From assembly GCA_031384695.1 (NCBI GenBank), contig JANNAV010000186.1, forward strand, positions 1 through 20,679: DNA of 20,679 nt, in the 5' to 3' direction. Source of the stretch: JANNAV01 sp031384695 (lineage in GTDB: Bacteria; Pseudomonadota; Alphaproteobacteria; Rhodobacterales; Rhodobacteraceae). Position numbers and translations under genes: made by a program. Position 1 is the stretch's first letter. Every line of letters begins with the position of its first letter. Under the pieces are notes generated by a model, which made no database searches, had not been told where the DNA came from, and worked only from the letters and a program-made list of their open reading frames with translations. This document shows, one piece after another, positions 13,826-20,679 of this stretch.

Positions 13826-14643
13826 CAACTCACCCGTTCGTTATGGTCAGAACCCAGCGGGTGGCGCGCCAGAAACTCGGCCGCCAAACCGCGATACGCC
13901 TCGGCCCCCTTGGAAAGCGTATCATAGCTGAGCACCGGCACCGCGAAAGAGGGCGCCTCACTGACGCGGACATTGCGCGGAATCACCGTTTTATAGACCA
14001 GCGAACCAAGCGTTTTTCGCGCATCAGCCTCCACCTGCTGAGACAAGCGGTTGCGTGCATCATGCATGGTAAGCACAACCCCTTCGATACGGAGGCCGGG
14101 ATTTGCGGCCTGACGCACCTCGCGGATTGTCAGTAAAAGCTGCGAAAGGCCCTCCAGCGCAAAGAACTCGGTTTGCAGCGGCACCAGAACGGAATGGCTC
14201 GCGACCAGTGCATTCACCGTCAGCAGGCTCAGCGAGGGCGGGCAATCTATCAGCACGAAATCAAACTCATAGGGCGTGATGGACGGATGGCGCAGGGCGT
14301 CGTGCAGCAGAAAACTGCGCTTTTCATTGGCGACAAGCTCGATATCGGCCGAGGAAAGATCGGCGTTGGCAGGGCAAATAAACAGGCCCTCGGTCGCGGT
14401 CGGTTGCAGCGTTTCCGACACCGGCAGCTCGTTGATCAGCAGATCGTAGGAGGTTTTGCGCCGATCCGCGACCGCTATGCCAAGGCCGGTCGAAGCGTTG
14501 CCCTGCGGATCGAGATCGATCAGCAGCACGCGCGCATGGCTTTCAACCAGCGCCGCCGCCAGGTTGATTGCGGTGGTCGTTTTGCCAACGCCGCCTTTCT
14601 GGTTGACGATTGCCATGACATGGGCGGCCGTTGGATCAGACAT
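13825..14643 (-). CDS. parA: Chromosome partitioning ATPase ParA
   Basis: A 272-residue ParA/Soj ATPase. It binds DNA nonspecifically as an ATP dimer, and ParB triggers its ATP hydrolysis so that origins are drawn apart. The deviant Walker A box is KGGVGKT (16-22) with the signature lysine K16. LLIDLDPQGNASTGLG (40-55) and FVLIDCPPSLSLLTVNAL are the A' and B motifs. IPRNVRVSEAPSFAVPVLSYD is the family's C-terminal segment. ATG 14643 is chosen because the ParA fold starts at HVMAIVNQKGGVGKT; the frame is open further upstream but antisense-like and inside rsmG. Its first 8 bases overlap the 3' end of rsmG, so the two are probably translationally coupled. Confidence 0.96.
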   Translation of the reverse strand: MSDPTAAHVMAIVNQKGGVGKTTTAINLAAALVESHARVLLIDLDPQGNASTGLGIAVADRRKTSYDLLINELPVSETLQPTATEGLFICPANADLSSADIELVANEKRSFLLHDALRHPSITPYEFDFVLIDCPPSLSLLTVNALVASHSVLVPLQTEFFALEGLSQLLLTIREVRQAANPGLRIEGVVLTMHDARNRLSQQVEADARKTLGSLVYKTVIPRNVRVSEAPSFAVPVLSYDTLSKGAEAYRGLAAEFLARHPLGSDHNERVS

Positions 14644-15262
14644 GGCGCAATCCAGATATGGCCAAAACCACTGTGTTCGGCTCGGTTCTACTGGGAATTT
14701 GCACTTCATCAAAGGCCCAGTTCTTGCGCGCCTGCGCCACTTCAACGGCATAGGTCGCACCTTTCGGGAACAGCGCCAGCCCGGAAGCGGCCATATGGCG
14801 GGCGGCGAAACCGCACAGGTTTTGCAGCGGCGCGAGGGCCCGGGCGGACAGAACATCGGCCCCGAGCGGTGCGGCATCTTCGATCCTTGATGCGATCACC
14901 GTGCTGCTAAGACCGAGGGTACGAATCGCTTCTTTCAGAAAGACGGCCTTTCGCAAATCTGATTCGATCAAGACAAGCTCCATTTCTGGCCGCGATTCGA
15001 TGCCAAGAATGGCTATCACCAATCCGGGAAAACCACCACCTGCGCCCAGATCAACCCATCGGCGGGCATCAAGGGGTGCGAGGAAAAATAACTGCGCTGA
15101 ATCAAGGACATGACGGTTCCAGATTTGCGCCACTGATGCCTTTGAGATCAGATTGACCGCCGAGTTCCATTGCTGAACCCGCTGAGACAGCGCCTCCAGC
15201 CTGCCCAATGTTTCACGTGAAACATCAAGCCAATCGGGGCAGAGACCGGAAGGTTCGCCCAT
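14636..15262 (-). CDS. rsmG: 16S rRNA (guanine-N7) methyltransferase RsmG (GidB)
   Basis: A 208-residue RsmG, normal length. It methylates N7 of G527 in 16S rRNA with S-adenosylmethionine; its loss typically gives low-level streptomycin resistance. The SAM-binding motif is VDLGAGGGFPGLV (70-82), preceded by NLISKASVAQIWNRHVLDS and followed by ELVLIESDLRKAVFLKEAIR and LSARALAPLQ. The start ATG 15262 overlaps the mnmG stop by one base, a typical gidA-gidB junction. Residues 13-18 (DVSRET) are encoded by a parS palindrome at 15209-15224. It overlaps the start of parA by 8 bases. Confidence 0.95.
   Translation of the reverse strand: MGEPSGLCPDWLDVSRETLGRLEALSQRVQQWNSAVNLISKASVAQIWNRHVLDSAQLFFLAPLDARRWVDLGAGGGFPGLVIAILGIESRPEMELVLIESDLRKAVFLKEAIRTLGLSSTVIASRIEDAAPLGADVLSARALAPLQNLCGFAARHMAASGLALFPKGATYAVEVAQARKNWAFDEVQIPSRTEPNTVVLAISGLRHV
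15209..15224. other. parS: parS centromere site 2 (inside rsmG 5' end)
   Basis: This is a second perfect TGTTTCACGTGAAACA palindrome, with the same flanking A/T giving 18 bp at 15208-15225. It is translated as DVSRET in RsmG. It lies about 570 bp upstream of the parA start. Confidence 0.93.
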
Positions 15263-17133
15263 CAGACGGCCACGCCCCGGCGTTCTTTGCGCAGGCGCAT
15301 CAGAATCAGGGTCAGGGCTGCCGGGGTCATGCCTTCGATGTTCGCGGCCTGAGCCAGGTTGAAGGGACGCGTTTCTTGCAGTTTCATCTTCAGCTCCGAC
15401 GACAGGCCGCGTAGTGATTCGTAAGCGAAATCGCCGGGGATCAAGCGGCCTTCGTCATTTTTCAGGCTGCGCGCGTCGTTTGTCTGCCGCTCGGCGTATT
15501 GCGCATACAGCGCGTCGATGGCGACCTGCTGGCGAACCGCGGGCGCGGCATCGGCGAAAATTGGCACCAACTGGCAAATCTGCGCCTCGGTGACATTGGC
15601 AAAAGCAAGCAGTTGCAAAGCGTTGCGGCGCACGCCATCAAAGCTGGTACTGATGCCGATCTCGGCGAGTTCATTCGGCGAGTAAGGTTTTGCGGTAAGT
15701 GCGGCTTTGGTGGCGTTGATCGCCAAGAGTTTGCTTTCAAACCGTGCCCGCCTTTGATCACTGATGCAGCCGAGGTGCACGCCCATCGTGGTTAACCGCT
15801 GATCGGCGTTGTCGGCGCGCAGGGTCAGGCGGAATTCGGCGCGCGAGGTAAACATGCGGTAAGGCTCGGTGACGCCCCGGGTGGTCAGGTCGTCGATCAT
15901 CACGCCAATATAGCTTTCGCTGCGGCTGAAACTGGCGGCGGGCAGACCTTTGGCGGCGCGTGCGGCGTTCAGGCCGGCCACCAGACCCTGGGCGGCGGCC
16001 TCCTCATACCCCGTGGTGCCATTGATCTGACCGGCAAAATAGAGACCGGGCAGAGATTTCAGTTGCAGAGAAGGTTCAAGACCGCGCGGATCGAAGAAAT
16101 CGTATTCGATGGCATAACCGGCTTGGGTTATCCTGGCGTTTTCAAGCCCAAAAATCGTGCTAACGTATTGTTCCTGAACATCAACCGGCAACGAGGTGGA
16201 AATACCGTTCGGGTAGACCGTGTCATCATCTAGACCCTCCGGTTCGAGAAATACCTGATGCGACGGCTTGTCGGCAAAGCGCACCACCTTATCCTCGATG
16301 GAGGGGCAATAGCGCGGCCCGACGCCCTCGATATGGCCGCCGTACATTGCCGAGCGCGACAGATTTTGGCGCACGATATCATGGGTTTGCGCGTTGGTAT
16401 GGGTGATGCCGCAGGAAATCTGGCGCACTTGCGGGGTTGCGTTCAGGAAGGAAAACATCACTGGATCGGCGTCTCCTGCCTGCATTTCCAGCTTTGACCA
16501 GTCAATCGTGCGGCCATCAAGCCGGGGGGGCGTTCCGGTTTTCAACCGGCCACGGCGCAGATCCAACGCACCAAGTTGCGCCGCAAGGCGAAGCGAGGCG
16601 TCATCACCAACCCGGCCACCGGGGCGGGATTTATCCCCGAAGTGCATGATTCCGTTCAGAAATGTGCCCGCAGTCAGCACGGTTGCAGGCGCGCGCAGCG
16701 TGGTGCCATCGGCCAGACCCACGCCTTCGACGCGGCCATGCTGGACAAGCAGTTCGGTTACCTCGCCCTCGATCACCGTCAGGTGCGGCTGATCTGACAA
16801 CAGCTGCTGAATTGCGTTGCGGTAGATTTTGCGATCTGCCTGCGCGCGGGGGCCTTGCACGGCGGGGCCTTTGCTGCGGTTGAGCAGGCGAAACTGAATG
16901 CCCGCGCGATCAGCGGCGATGGCCATGATGCCATCCAGCGCGTCAATCTCGCGCACCAGATGGCCCTTGCCGAGGCCGCCGATTGCCGGATTGCACGACA
17001 TAGTGCCGATCCCGGCTTTCTTAAGCGTTATCAATGCTGTGATCGCACCAAGCCGTGCCGAAGCCGCCGCTGCCTCGGCCCCAGCGTGGCCGCCACCCAC
17101 CACGATCACCTCAAATTGTTTCACGTGAAACAT
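15262..17133 (-). CDS. mnmG: tRNA uridine-5-carboxymethylaminomethyl modification enzyme MnmG (GidA)
   Basis: A 623-residue FAD protein of normal length. With MnmE it installs carboxymethylaminomethyl on U34 of certain tRNAs, improving decoding. The FAD-binding motif VVGGGHAGAEAA is at residues 11-22. Further family motifs are MSCNPAIGGLGKGHLVREID, LTAGTFLNG, GPRYCPSIEDK with a conserved cysteine, and GLYFAGQINGTTGYEEAAAQG. The C-terminal MnmE-contact region ends IEGMTPAALTLILMRLRK. The start ATG 17133 lies in a parS palindrome, so the first residues MFHVK are dictated by the centromere site. It begins 2 nt after the mnmE stop, and its own stop overlaps rsmG. Confidence 0.97.
   Translation of the reverse strand: MFHVKQFEVIVVGGGHAGAEAAAASARLGAITALITLKKAGIGTMSCNPAIGGLGKGHLVREIDALDGIMAIAADRAGIQFRLLNRSKGPAVQGPRAQADRKIYRNAIQQLLSDQPHLTVIEGEVTELLVQHGRVEGVGLADGTTLRAPATVLTAGTFLNGIMHFGDKSRPGGRVGDDASLRLAAQLGALDLRRGRLKTGTPPRLDGRTIDWSKLEMQAGDADPVMFSFLNATPQVRQISCGITHTNAQTHDIVRQNLSRSAMYGGHIEGVGPRYCPSIEDKVVRFADKPSHQVFLEPEGLDDDTVYPNGISTSLPVDVQEQYVSTIFGLENARITQAGYAIEYDFFDPRGLEPSLQLKSLPGLYFAGQINGTTGYEEAAAQGLVAGLNAARAAKGLPAASFSRSESYIGVMIDDLTTRGVTEPYRMFTSRAEFRLTLRADNADQRLTTMGVHLGCISDQRRARFESKLLAINATKAALTAKPYSPNELAEIGISTSFDGVRRNALQLLAFANVTEAQICQLVPIFADAAPAVRQQVAIDALYAQYAERQTNDARSLKNDEGRLIPGDFAYESLRGLSSELKMKLQETRPFNLAQAANIEGMTPAALTLILMRLRKERRGVAV
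17117..17132. other. parS: parS centromere site 3 (mnmG start codon)
   Basis: This is a third perfect TGTTTCACGTGAAACA palindrome, with the 18-bp version at 17116-17133. On the minus strand its first bases are the ATG of mnmG and it encodes MFHVK. ParB bound here would cover the mnmG translation start and lie within the transcribed operon. Confidence 0.93.
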
Positions 17134-17135
17134 CC

Positions 17136-18422
17136 TTACTTTCCGATGCAGAACTTTGAGAAAATCTCTGCCAACAGCGTCTCTACGTCAATCTTGCCGA
17201 TCAGCTCGTCCAGTGCCCGCGCGGCCAGCCGCAGATCGGCGGCCACGAGTTCAACGGCCGGGGTTTGCCGTTCCAACTGAAGCAGAGCTGATTCGAGCGC
17301 CAGTTCCGCCGTCTGTAACGCGATACGCTGCCTTTCGCGAATCAACAAGCCTGCGGAAGCGGCGCGATGAGCGAGGCGCCGCGTGATGGCGGCCACCAGC
17401 ACATCAACCCCGGCGCCGGTTTGCCCGGAGATGCCATCTGCGCGGCCGGGAAACAGATCGGCCTTGGCGAAGACCGTGATGTCATCCGGCTGCGGCGGCA
17501 AAATCGTGGTGTCGCCGGGTGCCGCGAGGATGAACACCCGCAGATCGGCCTGGGTGGCGCGGGCGATGGTGCGTTCGATGCCGATCCGCTCGATGGGATC
17601 AAGACCTTCGCGCAGGCCTGCGGTATCGAGTAGGGTCACGGCCAGCCCGCCCATATCCATACGGACCTCGATGATATCACGAGTGGTGCCGACGATTTCC
17701 GAGGTGATCGCGGCATCGCGCCCGGCCAGAGCGTTCAGCAAGGTTGATTTGCCAACGTTCGGCTGACCGACGATTGCAACCTCGTAACCGTCGCGGATGC
17801 GTTCGGCGGCGTTGGCACCCGCAAGCTCGTCGCGCAGCGCCGCGCGTTGGTTGGTGATCAGGGTTATGACCTCGGGCATCACATCATCGGGGATATCCTC
17901 GTCGGAAAAATCGATTGTCACCTCGATCAGGGCGGCGGCGCGGATCAGGTTCTGCCGCCAGAGCGCGACGCGCTGACCAAGTTCGCCCGACAGCACCCGC
18001 AACGCCTGTTTGCGCTGCGCTTCGGTTTCGGCGTCAATCAGATCGGCAAGGCCTTCGACCTGGGTGAGGTCGAGACATTCGTTTTCCAGCGCGCGGCGGG
18101 TGAATTCGCCTGGCTGAGCCAGACGCAGGCCGGGTTGATCGGCCAGCGCGCGCAGAACGGCGGAGATGACGGCGATGCTGCCATGCACCTGCAATTCGGC
18201 GCTTTCTTCGCCGGTAAAGCTGGCTTGCGAGGCGAAGGTGATCACCAGTGCCGTGTCAAGCGGCTCGCCCGCCCAGACCAGTTTGCGCAAGGCGGCCTGG
18301 CGCGGCTTTGGCAGCGGGCCGGACAGGGCGCGGGTTGCGGCATGCGCCATCGGGCCGGACAGACGGATGACGGCAATGCCAGCCTTGCCCCGCGCGCTGG
18401 CCAAGGCAAAAATCGTGTCCAT
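17136..18422 (-). CDS. mnmE: tRNA modification GTPase MnmE (TrmE)
   Basis: A 428-residue MnmE, slightly shorter than the E. coli protein. It works with MnmG on tRNA wobble uridine and couples GTP hydrolysis to the reaction. The N-terminal folate-binding domain starts MDTIFALASARGKAGIAVIR. The inserted G domain has G1 GQPNVGKS (219-226), G2 in GTTRD (245-249) and G3 DTAG (266-269). The expected G4 NKxD appears as AKAD (319-322), lacking the usual first Asn. The C-terminus ends in FCIGK with the conserved catalytic cysteine C425. ATG 18422 is preceded by AGGGA about ten bases upstream, in the 21-nt gap after rho. mnmG follows after 2 nt. Confidence 0.96.
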   Translation of the reverse strand: MDTIFALASARGKAGIAVIRLSGPMAHAATRALSGPLPKPRQAALRKLVWAGEPLDTALVITFASQASFTGEESAELQVHGSIAVISAVLRALADQPGLRLAQPGEFTRRALENECLDLTQVEGLADLIDAETEAQRKQALRVLSGELGQRVALWRQNLIRAAALIEVTIDFSDEDIPDDVMPEVITLITNQRAALRDELAGANAAERIRDGYEVAIVGQPNVGKSTLLNALAGRDAAITSEIVGTTRDIIEVRMDMGGLAVTLLDTAGLREGLDPIERIGIERTIARATQADLRVFILAAPGDTTILPPQPDDITVFAKADLFPGRADGISGQTGAGVDVLVAAITRRLAHRAASAGLLIRERQRIALQTAELALESALLQLERQTPAVELVAADLRLAARALDELIGKIDVETLLAEIFSKFCIGK

Positions 18423-18443
18423 CAGCGCGGTATCCCTGGCGGA

Positions 18444-19715
18444 TCAGGCGTTCATCGAATCGAAGAATTCGGTGTTGCTTTTGGTTTGCTTCAACTTGGA
18501 CAGCAGGAATTCAACCGCATCGGTGGTGCCCATCGGGTTGAGAATCCGGCGCAGGACATACATCTTTTGCAGGTCCATCTTTTCGACCAGCAGTTCCTCT
18601 TTGCGCGTGCCGGACTTTTGGATATCAATCGCCGGGAACACGCGTTTGTCGGCGACCTTGCGGTCCAGCACGATCTCGCTGTTGCCGGTGCCTTTGAATT
18701 CTTCGAAAATCACCTCGTCCATGCGGCTGCCGGTGTCGATCAGCGCGGTGGCGATGATGGTGAGCGAGCCACCCTCTTCGATGTTGCGGGCGGCGCCGAA
18801 AAACCGCTTTGGCCGTTGCAGCGCGTTAGCATCGACGCCGCCGGTCAGCACCTTGCCGGAGGAAGGCACGACGGTGTTGAAGGCGCGGCCAAGGCGGGTG
18901 ATGCTGTCGAGCAGGATCACCACATCGCGCTTGTGTTCGACCAGCCGTTTGGCTTTTTCGATCACCATCTCGGCCACGGCGACATGGCGGGTGGCGGGTT
19001 AGTCGAAGGTGGAGGATACCACCTCGCCCTTGACCGAACGCTGCATGTCGGTAACTTCTTCCGGGCGCTCGTCGATCAGCAGCACGATCAGATAGCATTC
19101 GGGGTGGTTGGTCGCAATGGAATGGGCAATGTTCTGCAATAACACGGTCTTACCAGTTCTGGGGGGGGCCACGATCAGGCCGCGCTGGCCCTTGCCGATG
19201 GGGCAGACCAGATCAATGATGCGGGCGGAACGATCCTTGATGGTGGGATCCTCGACCTCCATCTTCAACCGCTCGTCCGGGTAAAGCGGGGTCAGGTTAT
19301 CGAAATGCACCTTGTGGCGGGCGCGTTCGGGATCATCGAAGTTGATCCGTACGGCCTTGGTCAAGCAGAAATAGCGCTCATTCTCGCGGGGGGCCTGAAT
19401 GATGCCTTCGATGGTGTCGCCGGTGCGCAGGCTGAATTGGCGGATCATGTCGGGCGAGACGTAGATATCATCCGGGCCGGACAGGTAATTTGCGGAAGGC
19501 GAGCGTAGAAAGCCGAAGCCGTCTTGCAGCACTTCCAACACGCCGTCGCCGCCGATTTCCCAGCCCTCTTCGGCGTGTTCCTTGAGGATCGAGAACATCA
19601 TCTCGCCTTTGCGCATCGAGGGGGCATTCTCGATCTCCCATTCCTCGGCCATCGCCAGCAGTTCGGCTGGTGTTTTGGCTTTGAGTTCGGCAAGGTGCAA
19701 TTGCTCAACGGTCAT
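18444..19715 (-). pseudogene. rho: Transcription termination factor Rho, interrupted by an in-frame TAA
   Basis: Read through, this is a full-length 423-residue Rho, the hexameric RNA helicase that ends transcription. The N-terminal RNA-binding domain covers about residues 1-130 (DGFGFLRSPSANYLSGPDDI). Walker A is APPRTGKT (183-190) and Walker B LIVLLIDE (209-216), then RPEEVTDMQR. At codon 239 (bases 19001-18999, minus strand) the expected Glu of FDEPATRHVAVAEM is TAA. Both halves are in the same frame and the downstream half is intact, with KRFFGAARNIEEGGSLTI, the Q-loop region FEEFKGTGN and the R-loop PAIDIQKSGTRKEELL. One base change (GAA to TAA) explains it. The 238-residue product would lack the Q and R loops and the arginine finger. 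The start is ATG 19715 with GAGGA upstream. A sequencing error is quite possible because Rho is usually important. Confidence 0.88.
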
Positions 19716-19734
19716 GGGGGAATGGTCCTCAGCG

Positions 19735-19753
19735 TCCCACCCTGCGGGCGGGA
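19735..19753 (-). promoter_or_regulatory. GC-rich hairpin in the rho leader
   Basis: On the minus strand TCCCGCCC-GCA-GGGTGGGA forms an 8-bp stem with one G-U pair and a 3-nt loop, ending 19 bases before the rho start codon. It could be an end signal for hemJ transcripts or part of a rho leader; no T tract follows. A possible -35 TTGACT for rho lies at 19832-19827 without a good -10. Confidence 0.3.
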
Positions 19754-19836
19754 GACGGCATATATGGCAGGGAAAAGCGGGCGCCGGACGGCACTGCGAG
19801 GTTCACCTAAGCAAAGCGGCACGAAGAGTCAATATT

Positions 19837-20286
19837 TCAGAACTTGACGATCACTGAAATCACGATTGTGATCAAAAGGATTGTCGGAACTTCGTTCATG
19901 ATCCGGTAGGTTCGCCCCGAATGCAGGTTGGTATGGGTCGTGAAATCCGTGTGGCGGCGAGTGAGCCAATGGTGAAACCACGTCATCCCGAGCACGCTGA
20001 TGGCTTTGCACCATGGCCAGAGGTCGGCCCAATCGACGATGCCCGGCGTATACACCAGCGCCAGCCCAAACAGCCAGGTGGTGATTGCTGCGGGCAGCAT
20101 GATCGCCTTGAGGAGGCGGCGTTCCATCACCTGAAACATCGCATCGGTGGGTGAGCCGGGTATCACCTGCTCGACGTGATAGACAAAAAGCCGTGGCAAA
20201 TAGAACAATCCGGCCATCCAGGCGATGACGGCGATGACGTGCAGCGCCTTGACCCAGAGGTAGGCGCCTGACAGAAAATCGTGCAC
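19837..20286 (-). CDS. hemJ: Protoporphyrinogen oxidase HemJ (UPF0093 membrane protein)
   Basis: A 149-residue inner-membrane protein. HemJ oxidises protoporphyrinogen IX to protoporphyrin IX, the step before iron insertion, in bacteria without HemG or HemY. The family signature is at the N-terminus: LWVKALHVIAVIAWMAGLFY then LPRLFVYH, with a conserved His near residue 16. About four hydrophobic segments are visible (roughly residues 9-33, 60-80, 90-105 and 132-149), with MERRLLKAIMLPA and NEVPTILLITIV as further family sequence. The start is GTG 20286, with AAGGAGA about seven bases upstream on the minus strand. It ends 121 nt before rho on the same strand. Confidence 0.9.
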   Translation of the reverse strand: MHDFLSGAYLWVKALHVIAVIAWMAGLFYLPRLFVYHVEQVIPGSPTDAMFQVMERRLLKAIMLPAAITTWLFGLALVYTPGIVDWADLWPWCKAISVLGMTWFHHWLTRRHTDFTTHTNLHSGRTYRIMNEVPTILLITIVISVIVKF

Positions 20287-20679
20287 TGTTGTTCTCCTTG
20301 CGTCTTGCTACTTAAAGATAAGTAATTGAAAGAAAGATGATGTTGTAGGCCCTGTGTATGACTGAATAGCCGGTGTTTCGGGCCGGTTTATCCCCAGCAG
20401 GCAGGCTGTGGACAAGCGGTGACGAAGGGCGGTGATCTTGATGGCACGCGCATGTTTTACCCATGATATCAATCCTGTACCGTTGCGAGACGGGCAGCGG
20501 TTGGCCGCCGGATTTCACCCACAGCCACGGGACAAGCCAGCCATCAACAGCCCGGGGCAGGCGTTGTCCCGTTGTGGGCAAAAGCAGTGACAGGCTTGAC
20601 AAATCCACAGGCAAGCCTGCTTTTCGCGGCGAAGGGCGGTTCTCCCCAAAGCCCGATACCAGAACAAAATCAGTCTATC
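20287..20679. other. oriC: Gene-free region with DnaA-box-like sites: candidate part of oriC
   Basis: No convincing gene lies in these 393 bases. Against the DnaA box TTATCCACA, single-mismatch copies are TTATCCCCA (20388-20396) and TGTGGACAA (20407-20415, reverse). Two-mismatch copies are at 20353-20361, 20515-20523, 20573-20581 and 20601-20609. An AT-rich tract of 37 bases (20309-20345, 28 of 37 A or T) adjoins them and could be the unwinding element. parAB, three parS sites and the rho-hemJ neighbourhood are known origin-near features in alphaproteobacteria. It must also carry the hemJ promoter. The window ends here, so the right border is unknown and the assignment is tentative. Confidence 0.42.

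Noticed and set aside
14644..14877. An upstream extension of ParA
   Set aside because: It overlaps rsmG in another frame and has no ParA family sequence; the fold begins just after ATG 14643.
18444..19715. Rho broken by a frameshift, or TAA reassigned to an amino acid
   Set aside because: Both halves are in the same frame (1272 bases, 424 codons), so no indel is needed. TAA serves as a normal stop for argG, maeB, mutS and mnmE in this window.
20312..20326. A CtrA binding site (TTAA-N7-TTAA) in the candidate origin
   Set aside because: TTAA-AGATAAG-TAAT matches only one half-site properly, so it is no better than chance in an AT-rich tract.
20312..20614. A 100-codon open frame on the minus strand upstream of hemJ
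   Set aside because: The translation has no recognisable domain, no ribosome site, and runs through the DnaA-box-like cluster and AT-rich tract.

Overview
The window comes from an alphaproteobacterium, most likely of the family Rhodobacteraceae. The basis is its high GC content, the close protein similarity I recognise to rhodobacterial housekeeping genes, and the gene cluster rho-mnmE-mnmG-rsmG-parA-parB, which marks the area around the chromosome origin in many alphaproteobacteria. It is mainly a core chromosomal region. I see no tRNA, rRNA, CRISPR array, insertion sequence or prophage.

Left part (1-3487): the 3' end of argG meets, tail to tail, a leftward two-gene unit of a class IV PLP aminotransferase and a sulfotransferase-like P-loop protein. 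Divergent from these lies a rightward pair: a metzincin-type zinc metalloprotease of unassigned family, followed 2 nt later by a small protein with a signal peptide. This pair is the least understood part of the window.

Middle part (3488-12901): malic enzyme with a phosphotransacetylase domain (maeB, leftward) is divergent from mutS (rightward). mutS converges on hrcA-grpE (leftward) across a GC-rich hairpin. hrcA is divergent from rph-rdgB-hemW (rightward), covering RNA processing, nucleotide pool cleaning and heme handling.

Right part (12917-20679): a compact leftward chain runs hemJ, rho, mnmE, mnmG, rsmG, parA, parB. Three perfect copies of the centromere site parS (16-bp core within an identical 18-bp palindrome) sit at the rdgB end, in the rsmG 5' end and on the mnmG start codon. 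They flank parAB, and each is translated in a different reading frame. Upstream of hemJ the last ~390 bases lack a gene and hold an AT-rich patch plus several near-consensus DnaA boxes, so this may be part of oriC.

The strongest anomaly is rho. An in-frame TAA replaces the expected glutamate codon 239 of 423, splitting an otherwise intact gene for the termination factor. It is either a sequence error or a real and surprising loss.
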